Below are positions 34,874-43,659 of a stretch of DNA of 64,000 bases, piece by piece. How positions within the stretch are numbered: the stretch's first letter is position 1; every line of letters begins with the position of its first letter. Both the position numbers and the translations under genes were made by a program. The notes under the pieces were generated by a model. It was not told the origin of the DNA. It did not search any database and was given only the letters and a program-made list of their open reading frames with translations. This DNA is from Pseudomonas asplenii (GTDB lineage: Bacteria > Pseudomonadota > Gammaproteobacteria > Pseudomonadales > Pseudomonadaceae), in the NCBI RefSeq assembly GCF_001293465.1, contig NZ_JSYZ01000027.1:28106-92105 (forward strand), read 5' to 3'.

Positions 34874-36454
34874 ATGAACCCAATCGACACCGTGACCCGC
34901 AAGACCGTCCCCGGCACCGGCAAGCTGCTGCTGACCCTGCTGTGCAGCGCCCTGAGCCTCGGCGCCTGGCAGGCCACCAGCGCGGCCACGCCACAGGACA
35001 CGCTGGTCATCGGCAAGCCCGCCGACCCACAGACCCTCGACCCGGCGGTGACCTTCGACAACAACGACTGGACCATCACCTACCCGTCCTACCAGCGCCT
35101 GGTCGGCTACAAGGTCGAAGGCGACAGGAGCAGCACCGAAGTCCAGGGCGACCTGGCCGAAAGCTGGACCGTCTCTCCGGACAACCTGGTCTGGGAGTTC
35201 AAACTCAAGGCCGGCAACAAGTTCGATGACGGCGCACCGGTGGACGCCGCCGCCGTGAAGTTCTCCTTCGACCGCCTGATGACCCTCAAGCAAGGCCCGT
35301 CCGGCGCCTTCCCCGAGGACATGGTGGTCTCGGTGGTCGACCCGCAGACCATCCGTTTCACCCTCAAGACACCGTTCGCGCCGTTCCTGTTCACCCTGGC
35401 CCACAACGGCGCCTCGATCATCAACCCGGATGTGGTGAACAAGAGCAGCGACGTCAACGCCTGGCTGTCCAGCCACACCGCCGGTTCCGGCCCCTTCCGC
35501 CTGAGCAACTGGCAGAAGGGCCAGTCGCTGACCCTGGAACCGAACAGCTATTTCGCCGGTGCCAGGCCGGCGCTGAAAAGCGTGATCATCAAGATCATCG
35601 CCGAGCCGTCGGTACGCCGCCTGCAACTGGAAAAAGGCGACCTGGACATCATCGAGGACATGCCCGAAGACCAGCTCAGCGTACTGGCCAAGAAGCCCGG
35701 GGTGGCGGTCAGGGAATTCCCGTCGCTGCGCGTGACCTACCTGTACCTGAACAACAAGAAGGGCCCGCTGACCAGCGTCGACGCCCGCCGTGGCATCACC
35801 GAGGCGGTGGACTACAGCGGTATCGTCAAGGGCATCCTCAAGGACAAGGCCAAGCTGATGAACGGGCCGATCCCGGATGGCATGTGGGCCTACGACAGCA
35901 CCCTGCCGGCGATGAAGCAGGACCTCGCCGCCGCCAAGGCAAGCCTGGCCAAGGCCCCGCAGAAAGTCACCAACCTGAGCTACCTGTACTCCGACAAGGA
36001 CCCGAACTGGGAACCGATCGGCCTGACGCTGCAGGCGGCGCTGGCCCCGCTGGGAGTCAACCTCAAGCTGGAAAAACTCGCCAACGCGACCCTGCGCGAG
36101 CGCGTCGGCCAGGCCGACTACGACATCGCCGCCGGCGCCTGGAGCCCGGACTTCGCCGATCCGTACATGTTCATGAATTTCTGGTTCGACTCCAGGATGC
36201 AGGGCCTGCAGGGCAACCGCTCGTTCTACAGCAACCCCGAGGTCGACAAGCTGATCCGTGAAGCGGCGGCCACCAGTGACACCGCCAAGCGCGTCGAGCT
36301 GTACCAGACGGCGCAGAAAAGGGTGCTCAAGGACAGCGTCTACGCCTACCTCTACCAGAAGAGCTACACCCTGCCGATGCGTGATTCGGTCAAGGGCTAC
36401 GTGTTCAATCCGATGCTCGAACAGGTGTTCAACCTGGGCAGCATGAGCAAGTAA
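34874..36454 (+). CDS. Dipeptide ABC transporter, periplasmic binding protein
   Basis: Family 5 extracellular solute-binding protein (DppA/DdpA type) of 526 residues. A signal peptide covers about residues 1-36 (LLLTLLCSALSLGAWQATSA). The mature chain has the family segments DTLVIGKPADPQTLDPA and FKLKAGNKFDDGAPVDAAAV. No lipobox, so it is soluble in the periplasm. Start at 34874 after AAGGA. About 200 bases separate it from ddpX, and the four transporter genes after it are packed; by context it would bind D-Ala-D-Ala or related wall peptides (DdpA role). Confidence 0.92.
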   Translation: MNPIDTVTRKTVPGTGKLLLTLLCSALSLGAWQATSAATPQDTLVIGKPADPQTLDPAVTFDNNDWTITYPSYQRLVGYKVEGDRSSTEVQGDLAESWTVSPDNLVWEFKLKAGNKFDDGAPVDAAAVKFSFDRLMTLKQGPSGAFPEDMVVSVVDPQTIRFTLKTPFAPFLFTLAHNGASIINPDVVNKSSDVNAWLSSHTAGSGPFRLSNWQKGQSLTLEPNSYFAGARPALKSVIIKIIAEPSVRRLQLEKGDLDIIEDMPEDQLSVLAKKPGVAVREFPSLRVTYLYLNNKKGPLTSVDARRGITEAVDYSGIVKGILKDKAKLMNGPIPDGMWAYDSTLPAMKQDLAAAKASLAKAPQKVTNLSYLYSDKDPNWEPIGLTLQAALAPLGVNLKLEKLANATLRERVGQADYDIAAGAWSPDFADPYMFMNFWFDSRMQGLQGNRSFYSNPEVDKLIREAAATSDTAKRVELYQTAQKRVLKDSVYAYLYQKSYTLPMRDSVKGYVFNPMLEQVFNLGSMSK

Positions 36455-36524
36455 GCCTGCTCGCCCGCGCCGGTCGTTCGCGACTGGCGCGGCGTTCCCG
36501 TCGTTCGTGTGACTGAGGTGCCAG

Positions 36525-37541
36525 ATGGCCTTCCTGACTCTGTTGCGCAAGCGCCTGCTCGGCCTGGTACTGGTCGTGTTCGGTGTTTCGCTGATTACCT
36601 TCGCAATTTCCCACCTGATCCCCGGGGACCCGGCCCGGCTGATCGCCGGCGATCGCGCCAGCGATGAACTGGTGGCCGGCATCCGCCACCAGTTGGGCCT
36701 GGACCTGCCGCTGTATCAACAATACGGCCGCTACCTGATGGACCTGCTGCACGGTGACCTGGGCACCTCGATCCGCACCAACCGGCCGGTGCTGGAAGAC
36801 TTGCAGGCGTTCTTCCCCGCCACCCTGGAACTGGCGCTGGTGGCGCTGCTGTTGGCCATTCTCGTCGGCGTGCCGCTGGGCGTGCTGTCGGCGGTCTACC
36901 ACAACCGCGCCATCGACCAGATCGCCCGCACCCTGGCGGTGACCGGCATTTCCACCCCGGCGTTCTGGCTGGGCCTGGGCACCATCGTGCTGTTCTACGG
37001 CCAACTCGGCTGGCTGCCCGGTGGCGGTCGCCTGTCCGAAGGGCTGACACCCCCACCGACCTTCACCGGTTTCTACCTGATCGACTCGCTGCTCGCCGGC
37101 GACGGCAGCCTGTTCGGCGATGCGCTGCAGCACCTGATCCTGCCCGCCGCCACCCTCGGTTTCGTGACCCTGGGCGTGGTCGCCCGGCAGATCCGCTCGG
37201 CGATGCTCGATCAACTCGGCGAGGACTACATCCGCACCGCCAGGGCCTATGGCCTGTCGCGCTGGACGGTGATCCTGCGCCATGCCCTGCCCAACGCGCT
37301 GATTCCTTCGGTCACCGTGCTCGGCCTGACCCTCGGCGATCTGCTCTACGGCGCCGTGCTGACCGAAACCGTGTTCGCCTGGCCCGGCATGGGCGCCTAT
37401 GTGGTCAAGTCGATCCAGTCGCTGGATTTCCCGGCGGTGATGGGCTTCGCGATCCTGGTGTCCTTCATCTATGTGCTGCTGAACATGGCCATCGATCTTC
37501 TGTACCGCGTGATCGACCCACGCATCGGCGAGGTGAGCTGA
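36525..37541 (+). CDS. Dipeptide ABC transporter permease (DppB/DdpB type)
   Basis: Inner-membrane permease of 338 residues with six hydrophobic helices. The N-terminus LLRKRLLGLVLVVFGVSLI and ISHLIPGDPARLIAG are typical of the DppB/OppB family, and the EAA loop is visible as YIRTARAYGLSRWTVILRHALPN. It is 71 bases after the binding protein and one base before the next permease. Confidence 0.93.
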   Translation: MAFLTLLRKRLLGLVLVVFGVSLITFAISHLIPGDPARLIAGDRASDELVAGIRHQLGLDLPLYQQYGRYLMDLLHGDLGTSIRTNRPVLEDLQAFFPATLELALVALLLAILVGVPLGVLSAVYHNRAIDQIARTLAVTGISTPAFWLGLGTIVLFYGQLGWLPGGGRLSEGLTPPPTFTGFYLIDSLLAGDGSLFGDALQHLILPAATLGFVTLGVVARQIRSAMLDQLGEDYIRTARAYGLSRWTVILRHALPNALIPSVTVLGLTLGDLLYGAVLTETVFAWPGMGAYVVKSIQSLDFPAVMGFAILVSFIYVLLNMAIDLLYRVIDPRIGEVS

Positions 37542-37542
37542 A

Positions 37543-38424
37543 ATGTCCGTCCCCTTGAGTGCAACCCGCAGCCCGCGCTGGAGCGACACGTTCGCCTACC
37601 TGGCCTACCAGGTCCGCCGCAGCCCGCTGACCCTGGCGGGCCTTGCGATCACCTCCATCGTGCTGCTGTGCATGATCTTCGCGCCCTGGCTGGCCAGCCA
37701 CGACCCCAATGCGCTGAACCTGGCCGAGCGCCTGGCCGAACCCTCGGCCGAGCACTGGTTCGGCACCGATGAAGTCGGCCGGGACCTCTTCAGCCGCGTG
37801 TTGTTCGGCAGCCAGCAGTCGGTCGGTGTCGGCCTGTTCGTGGCCTTTGCCTCGTGCCTGATCGGCGGCCTGCTGGGCTGCTTTTCCGGCGTCATTGGCG
37901 GCCGCTTCGACGCGCTGGTGATGCGCCTGATGGACATCATGCTGTCGGTACCCTCGCTGGTGCTGATCATGGCCCTGGCCGCCGCCCTGGGCGCCAGCCT
38001 GTTCAACGCCATGCTGGCGATCACCCTGGTGCGGATTCCGTCCTACGTGCGCCTGGCCCGCGGCCAATCCCTGAGCATCCGCCAGATGGGCTACGTCAAG
38101 GCCGCGCAGACCTTCGGCGCCGGGCGCTGGCACCTGGTGCACTGGCACGTGGCGCGCAATGCCATGCCGCCGTTGCTGGTGCAACTGAGCCTGGACATCG
38201 GCAGCGCCATCCTCATGGCCTCGGCGCTCGGTTTCATCGGCCTTGGAGCCCAGCAACCCACCGCCGAATGGGGCGCGATGGTCGCCACCGGGCGCAACTA
38301 CATCCTCGACAACTGGTGGTATTCGACCTTTCCGGGCCTGGCGATCCTGATCACCGCCACCGGCTTCAACCTGCTCGGCGATGGCGTACGCGATCTGCTC
38401 GACCCACGGCAACAGGGGAAATGA
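37543..38424 (+). CDS. Dipeptide ABC transporter permease (DppC/DdpC type)
   Basis: Second permease, 293 residues. It shows the N-terminal OppC helix (SPLTLAGLAITSIVLLCMIF), the motif HWFGTDEVGRDLFSRVLFGS just after it, and an EAA loop YVKAAQTFGAGRWHLVHWHV. It pairs with the preceding permease to form the channel. Its stop sits next to the start of the first ATPase gene. Confidence 0.93.
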   Translation: MSVPLSATRSPRWSDTFAYLAYQVRRSPLTLAGLAITSIVLLCMIFAPWLASHDPNALNLAERLAEPSAEHWFGTDEVGRDLFSRVLFGSQQSVGVGLFVAFASCLIGGLLGCFSGVIGGRFDALVMRLMDIMLSVPSLVLIMALAAALGASLFNAMLAITLVRIPSYVRLARGQSLSIRQMGYVKAAQTFGAGRWHLVHWHVARNAMPPLLVQLSLDIGSAILMASALGFIGLGAQQPTAEWGAMVATGRNYILDNWWYSTFPGLAILITATGFNLLGDGVRDLLDPRQQGK

Positions 38425-38426
38425 CC

Positions 38427-39419
38427 ATGCCCACACCCGCTCCCGTCCTGGCCATCGACAACCTGAGCCTGGAGTTCCCGGCCTACAAAAACAACGTCAA
38501 GGCGCTCAACGGCGTCACCCTGCACGTCAATCCCGGCGAGATCGTCGGCGTGGTCGGCGAGTCCGGCTCGGGCAAGTCGGTCACCGCCATGCTCAGCATG
38601 CGCCTGCTGCCCGAACGCAGCTACCGCATCACCGCCGGCAGCCTGAGCATGCTCCAGCGCGACATGCTCGCCGCGTCCGAAAAGGATCTGCTGCACATTC
38701 GTGGCCGCGATGCGGCGATGATCTTCCAGGAACCGATGACCGCCCTGAACCCGACCCGGCGCATCGGCCGGCAGATGCTCGACGTGATCATCCACCACCA
38801 GAAGATCAGCGCCGCCGAGGCCCGCCAGAAGGCCATCGCCCTGCTGCGCGACATGCACATCGCCAGCCCCGAGCAGGTGCTGGACGCCTACCCCTTCGAA
38901 CTGTCCGGCGGCATGCGCCAACGGGTGATGATCGCCCTGGCGTTCTCCTGCGAACCGCAGTTGCTGATCGCCGACGAGCCGACCACGGCGCTCGATGTCA
39001 CCGTACAACGCCAGGTGCTGCTGTTGCTGCGCGAGCAGGCCCGGCAGAAAGGCACCGCCATCCTGCTGATCACCCATGACATGGCACTGGTCTCGCAGTT
39101 CTGCGACCGGGTCTATGTGATGTACACCGGGGCCGTGGTCGAACAGGGCAACACCGCCGAGGTGATGGGCAATCCGCAGCATCCGTACACCCGCGGCCTG
39201 CTCAGCGGCCTGCCGGAGATGGTCGAACCGGGCCAGCCGCTGCAGACCATTCCGGGGCAGGTACCGAACCTGGCCGCCCTGCCCGAGGGCTGCACCTTCG
39301 GCGAACGCTGCCCACATCGCATGCCCGCCTGCGCCCAGCGTCCCTCCCTCACCCCCATCAACGGCAACGAGCAACGCAAGAGCGCCTGCTGGCTGCCGGC
39401 CAAGGAGCTGTCGCAATGA
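38427..39419 (+). CDS. Dipeptide ABC transporter ATPase (DppD/DdpD type)
   Basis: ABC ATPase of 330 residues: Walker A GESGSGKSV, signature LSGGMRQRV, Walker B LLIADEPTTALD, and the switch His in LLITHDMAL. The C-terminal oligopeptide-transporter domain has the expected cysteines (GCTFGERCPHRMPACAQR). I take the ATG at 38427 because AGGGG is well spaced from it; 38421 would overlap the previous stop. The next gene starts inside its stop codon as ATGA. Confidence 0.93.
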   Translation: MPTPAPVLAIDNLSLEFPAYKNNVKALNGVTLHVNPGEIVGVVGESGSGKSVTAMLSMRLLPERSYRITAGSLSMLQRDMLAASEKDLLHIRGRDAAMIFQEPMTALNPTRRIGRQMLDVIIHHQKISAAEARQKAIALLRDMHIASPEQVLDAYPFELSGGMRQRVMIALAFSCEPQLLIADEPTTALDVTVQRQVLLLLREQARQKGTAILLITHDMALVSQFCDRVYVMYTGAVVEQGNTAEVMGNPQHPYTRGLLSGLPEMVEPGQPLQTIPGQVPNLAALPEGCTFGERCPHRMPACAQRPSLTPINGNEQRKSACWLPAKELSQ

Positions 39420-40387
39420 ACAGTGCCATCATTCATCCGCGGCCGGAAACGGCACCCGAGATCCTGCGGCTCGACGACGTCCGTGTGCGCTTCCCGGTGA
39501 GCAGCGACTGGCTCGGCCGCCCACGGGGCTACGCCCATGCGCTGAACGGCATCGACCTGCAGGTCCGGGCAGGCGAAACCCTCGGTATTGTCGGCGAGTC
39601 GGGCTGCGGCAAAAGCACCCTGGCGCAGTTGCTGATGGGCCTGATCGCCCCCAGCAGCGGCGCCCTGAACTGGCCCGAGCACGACAACGGCAAGGCCGGG
39701 CACAACGTGCAGATCGTCTTCCAGGATCCGCAGTCGTCCCTCGACCCGCGCCTGCCGATCTGGCGCATCATCACCGAACCGCTGTATGCCCGCGGCCACC
39801 AGTCCCGCGAACAGATGCGCGAAGTCGCCGCCAAGGTCGCGTCCCAGGTGGGCATACGCCCGGAATACCTCGATCGCTTCCCGCACCAGTTCTCCGGCGG
39901 CCAGCGCCAGCGGATCGCCATTGCCCGTGCACTGTCCTCGGACCCGGACATCATCGTCCTCGACGAACCGACCTCGGCCCTGGACATCTCCGTGCAGGCG
40001 CAAATCCTCAACCTGCTGGCGGAACTGCAACGCGCGCGCCAGCTGACCTACATCCTGATCTCCCACAACGTCTCGGTGGTGCGGCACATGGCCGATCGGG
40101 TGGCCGTGATGTACCTGGGGCAGATCGTCGAACTGGGCAGCGCCGCCAAAGTGCTGGACACGCCGCGGCATCCGTACACCCGCCTGCTGTTCGAGGCGGT
40201 GCCACGCCTGGGTGTGCCGCTACAGGCCGACCAGGTGGCGGCGCCGACCGAGCTGCCGGGCAATCGGCGTCTGCCGCAGGGGTGTTTCTTTCGCGAGCGC
40301 TGCCGGATCTGCACCGTGGGCTGTGAGAAGCCCCAGGTCATGGTGGGCTCGGAACAGCAACGGGTCCGGTGTCATATCCAGCGCTGA
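39416..40387 (+). CDS. Dipeptide ABC transporter ATPase (DppF/DdpF type)
   Basis: Second ABC ATPase, 323 residues: Walker A GESGCGKST, signature FSGGQRQRI, Walker B IIVLDEPTSALD, His switch LISHNVSVV, and a shorter C-terminal domain with CFFRERCRICTVGC. It ends the regulator-dipeptidase-transporter operon. No clear terminator follows within 45 bases; the next element is a long-looped inverted repeat upstream of a toxin module. Confidence 0.93.
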   Translation: MNSAIIHPRPETAPEILRLDDVRVRFPVSSDWLGRPRGYAHALNGIDLQVRAGETLGIVGESGCGKSTLAQLLMGLIAPSSGALNWPEHDNGKAGHNVQIVFQDPQSSLDPRLPIWRIITEPLYARGHQSREQMREVAAKVASQVGIRPEYLDRFPHQFSGGQRQRIAIARALSSDPDIIVLDEPTSALDISVQAQILNLLAELQRARQLTYILISHNVSVVRHMADRVAVMYLGQIVELGSAAKVLDTPRHPYTRLLFEAVPRLGVPLQADQVAAPTELPGNRRLPQGCFFRERCRICTVGCEKPQVMVGSEQQRVRCHIQR

Positions 40388-40433
40388 TCGAGGGACCAAC
40401 CGGGCTGATCTACACTGAGCGTCAGGAACTGCA

Positions 40434-40499
40434 GATTATCGGTTTTTCATTTCATGCCATGTCCAGTCGTTGTACTAGTGAAGTGCAGAACCGATAATC
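40434..40499. promoter_or_regulatory. Inverted repeat upstream of the YafO module
   Basis: GATTATCGGTT (40434-40444) and AACCGATAATC (40489-40499) are perfect inverted copies 44 bases apart, ending 45 bases before the first gene of the toxin module. The copies could be two half-sites for an autoregulator straddling the promoter. A transcription terminator is less likely with such a long loop. Confidence 0.45.
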
Positions 40500-40544
40500 A
40501 CCCTCTGAATTTCGGTACAAATGCCATCGTCCCGTGGAGGCCCC

Positions 40545-41051
40545 ATGTCTATCAAAGCGGCAGCACCGACAGCGCTCATTGTCGCGGCTCTCGCCTTGGT
40601 CGGTGATTACACCAACCTTTCGGGAAAAAGCTCATCGTCATCGACAAGGGAATCCATGGTCGAGAAGCCAACCCTTAGCGACCTGCAGAGGGTGATAACC
40701 GGGCTGACGAAGGGCTGGCAGGAACTGGATACCGTATTTTCGGGAAACATCACCTCACTGGCCTCATCGACAACATTTGACGATGAGCGGTTCTTGAGGA
40801 ATATCGAGTTGCTGAAAGCTACTCGACAGTTGGAGGATGACCTCAGAAAGGCACAAGTACCCTTGGCCCTTACTGACGACCATGAGGCACTTCGTAGAGC
40901 AGTAGCCAAGGTCAGAACCCGACTTGCCACGATCGACAGCTTGTACAAGCAATTCTTCTCACGCCCTGAGGAGTTCGAAAGCAAACTCTCCCCCTCTGCA
41001 CTTCGAGATCTTGCTGAGCACACCAGCCATCGGTTAAGAGAATTGACCTAA
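40545..41051 (+). CDS. Unknown protein paired with YafO-family toxin (possible antitoxin)
   Basis: A 168-residue protein I do not recognise. Residues 4-22 are hydrophobic (AAAPTALIVAALALVGDYT), then a Ser-rich linker, then about 120 residues of amphipathic helices (LRKAQVPLALTDDHEALRRA). No helix-turn-helix and no likeness to YafN, the usual partner of YafO. GGAGG precedes the ATG at 40545. The stop is 8 bases before the toxin-like gene, and that gene's ribosome site overlaps this stop, so the two are made together. Position suggests an antitoxin; the hydrophobic N-terminus is unexpected for one. Confidence 0.7.
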   Translation: MSIKAAAPTALIVAALALVGDYTNLSGKSSSSSTRESMVEKPTLSDLQRVITGLTKGWQELDTVFSGNITSLASSTTFDDERFLRNIELLKATRQLEDDLRKAQVPLALTDDHEALRRAVAKVRTRLATIDSLYKQFFSRPEEFESKLSPSALRDLAEHTSHRLRELT

Positions 41052-41059
41052 GGGATTGA

Positions 41060-41500
41060 ATGGCAGTCGAGGTTTCCTTCCACCCCAAAACGTTTGCAGA
41101 ATTCTTTGAACCTGTTGACGCCCAGCATCCTGGATTTTCCTCTGCCTTGAAGAACGAGTTTGAGCGCTACATCGGGTCAAACCGGTCGTGCTTACCCTCT
41201 ATTTTTGGAAGAGATGCACCCTACACCCAGCCCTCACTCGCGCTCCAGGCATGCATGATGCACATCCATGTCAGAATTCCACCGGCCAGATTTCGTGAGG
41301 GCACCCCTCAGCGAGATAGAGTTTGCAAAGCGGGTCGGCCAGGCGAGGATGCTGCGCTCGTATACGTGCCTGGAGAGCTGTATGAAAGCAGATATCTGAT
41401 TCTGGCCTTCCTTTGGCCTGATGCGCACGGCAAAGCTCGAAACCAGGCAGCCATGAAGTACCTGGCCCGCTTGGCCAAGGAATGGCGAGAGAAAAACTGA
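41060..41500 (+). CDS. YafO-family toxin
   Basis: A 146-residue protein matching the ribosome-dependent mRNA interferase YafO across its length, from memory of the E. coli sequence: LPSIFGRDAPY against VLPDIFGRDALY, MHIHV against AHIHL, ALVYVPGELYESRYLILAFL against the corresponding strand pair, and PDAHGKARNQAAMKYLARLA against the C-terminal helix. It is about 14 residues longer than E. coli YafO, with the extra length at the N-terminus (VEVSFHPKTFAEFF). AGGG is five bases before the ATG. Its partner is not YafN-like. Confidence 0.8.
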   Translation: MAVEVSFHPKTFAEFFEPVDAQHPGFSSALKNEFERYIGSNRSCLPSIFGRDAPYTQPSLALQACMMHIHVRIPPARFREGTPQRDRVCKAGRPGEDAALVYVPGELYESRYLILAFLWPDAHGKARNQAAMKYLARLAKEWREKN

Positions 41501-41563
41501 CGGATCACCCCGCAGGCAGGAACGCCTGGTAATCAACGTTCCTGCCCGGATTATCCGAAGAGA

Positions 41564-41911
41564 TCATTCGTCCTTGCGCGGCGGCATTGGCGAACGGTAC
41601 TCGCTGCTCTCTTCCGCATTCGGCGGCTGCATCGAGCCCGTCGGTATGAACACGTGGGTCAGCAGTTCATGGGCATCGACGTCGAGGACACCGGGCACCC
41701 GGTGCACAAGGTCGACCACCCGCTCATACTGGCGATGATTCATCACCCGCCCACTCAGGGACACCATCCCGGCATGGGTTTTCACATGGATGTGCAGGCT
41801 CTGGGCGGAATCCGCCATGGCCAGGGCGGACTTGACCCGGGCGGTGGTCCAGGTGTCGTGCACGGCCATGCCCAGATCATGGGATAGATGCTGCAGGGAT
41901 GGTTGTTTCAT
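41564..41911 (-). CDS. BON domain protein
   Basis: A 115-residue protein whose centre (about 20-90) is a BON domain: DTWTTARVKSALAMADSAQ, then HIHVKTHAGMVSLSGRVMNH and a helix ending in VPGVLDVDAHEL. BON domains bind phospholipid or hydrophobic surfaces in the envelope; here no signal peptide is seen, so its location is uncertain. A Pro/Ser-rich tail follows. Single gene; the small accessory island surrounds it. Confidence 0.85.
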   Translation of the reverse strand: MKQPSLQHLSHDLGMAVHDTWTTARVKSALAMADSAQSLHIHVKTHAGMVSLSGRVMNHRQYERVVDLVHRVPGVLDVDAHELLTHVFIPTGSMQPPNAEESSEYRSPMPPRKDE

Positions 41912-42116
41912 GGCAGAACCCTCTGTCGGTTGCAGACGTACTGTTCATGCCCAGGGTGTGGTTGTGGAGTACGCGCCGCAGCCGCACCAACACTCAATCA
42001 GTATAGTGTGTGGCGTCGGGGAGCATGACGCGGCCGGCCAGGCGGCGCAGCGCCAGGGCAAGGCCTGCCACTCTCCTGAAGAGTCCGATGCAGTCACACG
42101 GAACAGGCTTCAAATC

Positions 42117-42133
42117 ATACCCGTTACGGGTAT
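42117..42133 (+). promoter_or_regulatory. Perfect palindrome upstream of degraded toxin gene
   Basis: ATACCCGT (42117-42124), one T, ACGGGTAT (42126-42133): a flawless 17-base palindrome ending five bases before the ATG at 42139. This is the kind of site bound by HigA/XRE antitoxins to repress their own operon. Confidence 0.7.
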
Positions 42134-42138
42134 ACCTA

Positions 42139-42282
42139 ATGGATCGAGCCCGCATGATCACTCTCAAGCGCAAAGACTTTTCGCGCTGGCAAACAGGCGA
42201 AAAGCAGTCCGATGCGATCTTGTGCAAAGCCGTCATGGAGATGGAAAAGGGACTGATCGATGCAGACTTGGGAAATCATTGA
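42139..42282 (+). pseudogene. Remnant of RelE/HigB-type toxin gene
   Basis: The first ~48 codons of a HigB-like (PF06296-type) toxin: ITLKRKDFSRWQTGEKQSD followed by AILCKAVMEMEKGLIDADLG, a pattern I know from intact ~110-residue toxins where the chain continues with a KKRVARxGxGKSGG core. Here it stops at NH-stop at 42282. The core and C-terminus are missing and the frame runs straight into antitoxin-like sequence, so an internal deletion removed the middle of the operon. Confidence 0.7.
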
Positions 42283-42427
42283 ATCCCTACGTGGCGATCT
42301 CGCTCGTGCGCAAGTGGGAGCAAGCCGATACACGCCCTGCCGGGCCGGCCCTCAAACTGCTCAACATCATTTGCGGACAAAGGATTTGCAAGCAATCGAG
42401 TTCGAAGACGCTGATCCCTCGAATTGA
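42283..42427 (+). pseudogene. Remnant of XRE/HigA-type antitoxin gene with frameshift
   Basis: In one frame the sequence reads ISLVRKWEQADTRPAGPALKLLNII, the second half of an XRE-type antitoxin (normally followed by DKGLQAI). After LLNII the frame breaks, and KDLQAIEFEDADPSN-stop continues in the next frame. So the antitoxin has lost its N-terminal half by deletion and also carries a frameshift. It directly follows the toxin remnant. Confidence 0.65.
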
Positions 42428-42459
42428 TTCGAAGATGGGCTCGTTGGCCGCCCTGAACC

Positions 42460-43572
42460 TCACTTTTTGACATACTCAAGCTGAAGGGCCACAAAATCAG
42501 CTGTCGCCGCACCGTAACGACTGGCAATGCCTTCCAACGCAAGATCCAGCGCGCCCGCCGCTGCACCGGTATGGGGGGCAAACGTTGGCTGGCCGGAACC
42601 TGCAAGCACCTCAGGCAGCAACAGCAAGCCATGCCTTGAATGAACGCTTGTACGGGTACTGCTCGCCAGCGCATGGGAACGGTAGGTACGTGACCAGGCA
42701 TCGGCGGTCAGCGCCAGCGCGATCTCATCGTAGCCCTCCTCCACCGGCACCTCGACCGTCTCATCCCTCCAGAAGGCGAACAGGTTTGCCAACGCGACAA
42801 AACCCAGACCCGTCGTCAACTTGAATTGGCTGCTGTCGTGGGCTGGCCCCCATGAATCCACACCCAGGCGCCTGGCCGTAACATCGGCTGCCGAGCGGCC
42901 TGCGACGGCCTCGACCAGCGCCAAAGACGCCGGAATCGACGCACTCACACCCGTGGTCGTCATCACGTTGCGATCGGCCACGTAACGGCGACCCTGCACC
43001 CAGGTGGTGTCTGGGTACTGCCGCTTGAGCGAGGCCAGCGAATACCAGTGTGAAGTCGCAACCCGGTCGCGCAACAGTCCAGCATTGGCCAGCACCCAGG
43101 CGCCGTCGCAAATCGAGACGATCCGCGCACCCGCGCTTGCCTGTTTGCGCACCCAGGCAAGCAGCGCCGGGTCATCCGCGCGGTGCATGGCTGGCACCAC
43201 AAGAATGTCGGCGCCCTCCGGCGTGGCAAGGTCGAACTCGGCGGTGGTCATCTGCGCCTGGATCTCGAGTGCCGGCATCAACTTTACCCTGCCAGGCCGG
43301 GTCGATACGGCGATCACCTCCATCACCCCGGACTCCTTGAGCACGCCATAAGGCACCAGAAAATCGGTGGTCTCGGTACCCGCGTTGTCAGCCAGCACCA
43401 CCGCAAGCGGGCGACTGCGCCCCGGCTTGGGCGCCGGCACCTGGATCAGTCTCCCCACATCATCGCGAACCACCTGTTTCGGGGACTCGGAATGCGACGG
43501 AACGGAGCAGGCCACCAGCAGCAATAATCCCAATGCGAGTACCACGATTGCGCTACGGTGGGCGTGCGTCAT
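42460..43572 (-). CDS. DJ-1/PfpI family lipoprotein
   Basis: A 370-residue DJ-1/PfpI (class I glutaminase amidotransferase-like) protein with a lipoprotein signal: VVLALGLLLLVACS, lipid-modified Cys at about residue 22. The DJ-1 domain follows (DILVVPAMHR, then IVSICDGAWVLANAG with the elbow cysteine, then RVATSHW and TTTGVSASIPASLALVEA). The later ~150 residues have no AraC helix-turn-helix, unlike GlxA proteins, and end in a plain helical tail. It is probably attached to a membrane on the periplasmic side. It is divergent from a GlxA regulator whose sensor domain it resembles. Confidence 0.85.
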   Translation of the reverse strand: MTHAHRSAIVVLALGLLLLVACSVPSHSESPKQVVRDDVGRLIQVPAPKPGRSRPLAVVLADNAGTETTDFLVPYGVLKESGVMEVIAVSTRPGRVKLMPALEIQAQMTTAEFDLATPEGADILVVPAMHRADDPALLAWVRKQASAGARIVSICDGAWVLANAGLLRDRVATSHWYSLASLKRQYPDTTWVQGRRYVADRNVMTTTGVSASIPASLALVEAVAGRSAADVTARRLGVDSWGPAHDSSQFKLTTGLGFVALANLFAFWRDETVEVPVEEGYDEIALALTADAWSRTYRSHALASSTRTSVHSRHGLLLLPEVLAGSGQPTFAPHTGAAAGALDLALEGIASRYGAATADFVALQLEYVKK

Positions 43573-43659
43573 GAAGCGTCTCTTCTGCCTGATTGCTCGC
43601 CAGGAAAATTACACGCACCATGACGTGACCAAAAGGTCAATTCAGTCGCATTTTCCGCC

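Noticed and set aside
34823..36682. Minus-strand open frame of 619 codons over the dipeptide-binding protein gene
   Set aside because: Antisense shadow; the plus-strand frame has signal peptide and family motifs.
40434..40499. Inverted repeat considered as terminator of the transporter operon
   Set aside because: The 44-base loop is too long for an intrinsic terminator, and there is no proper T run after the second arm.
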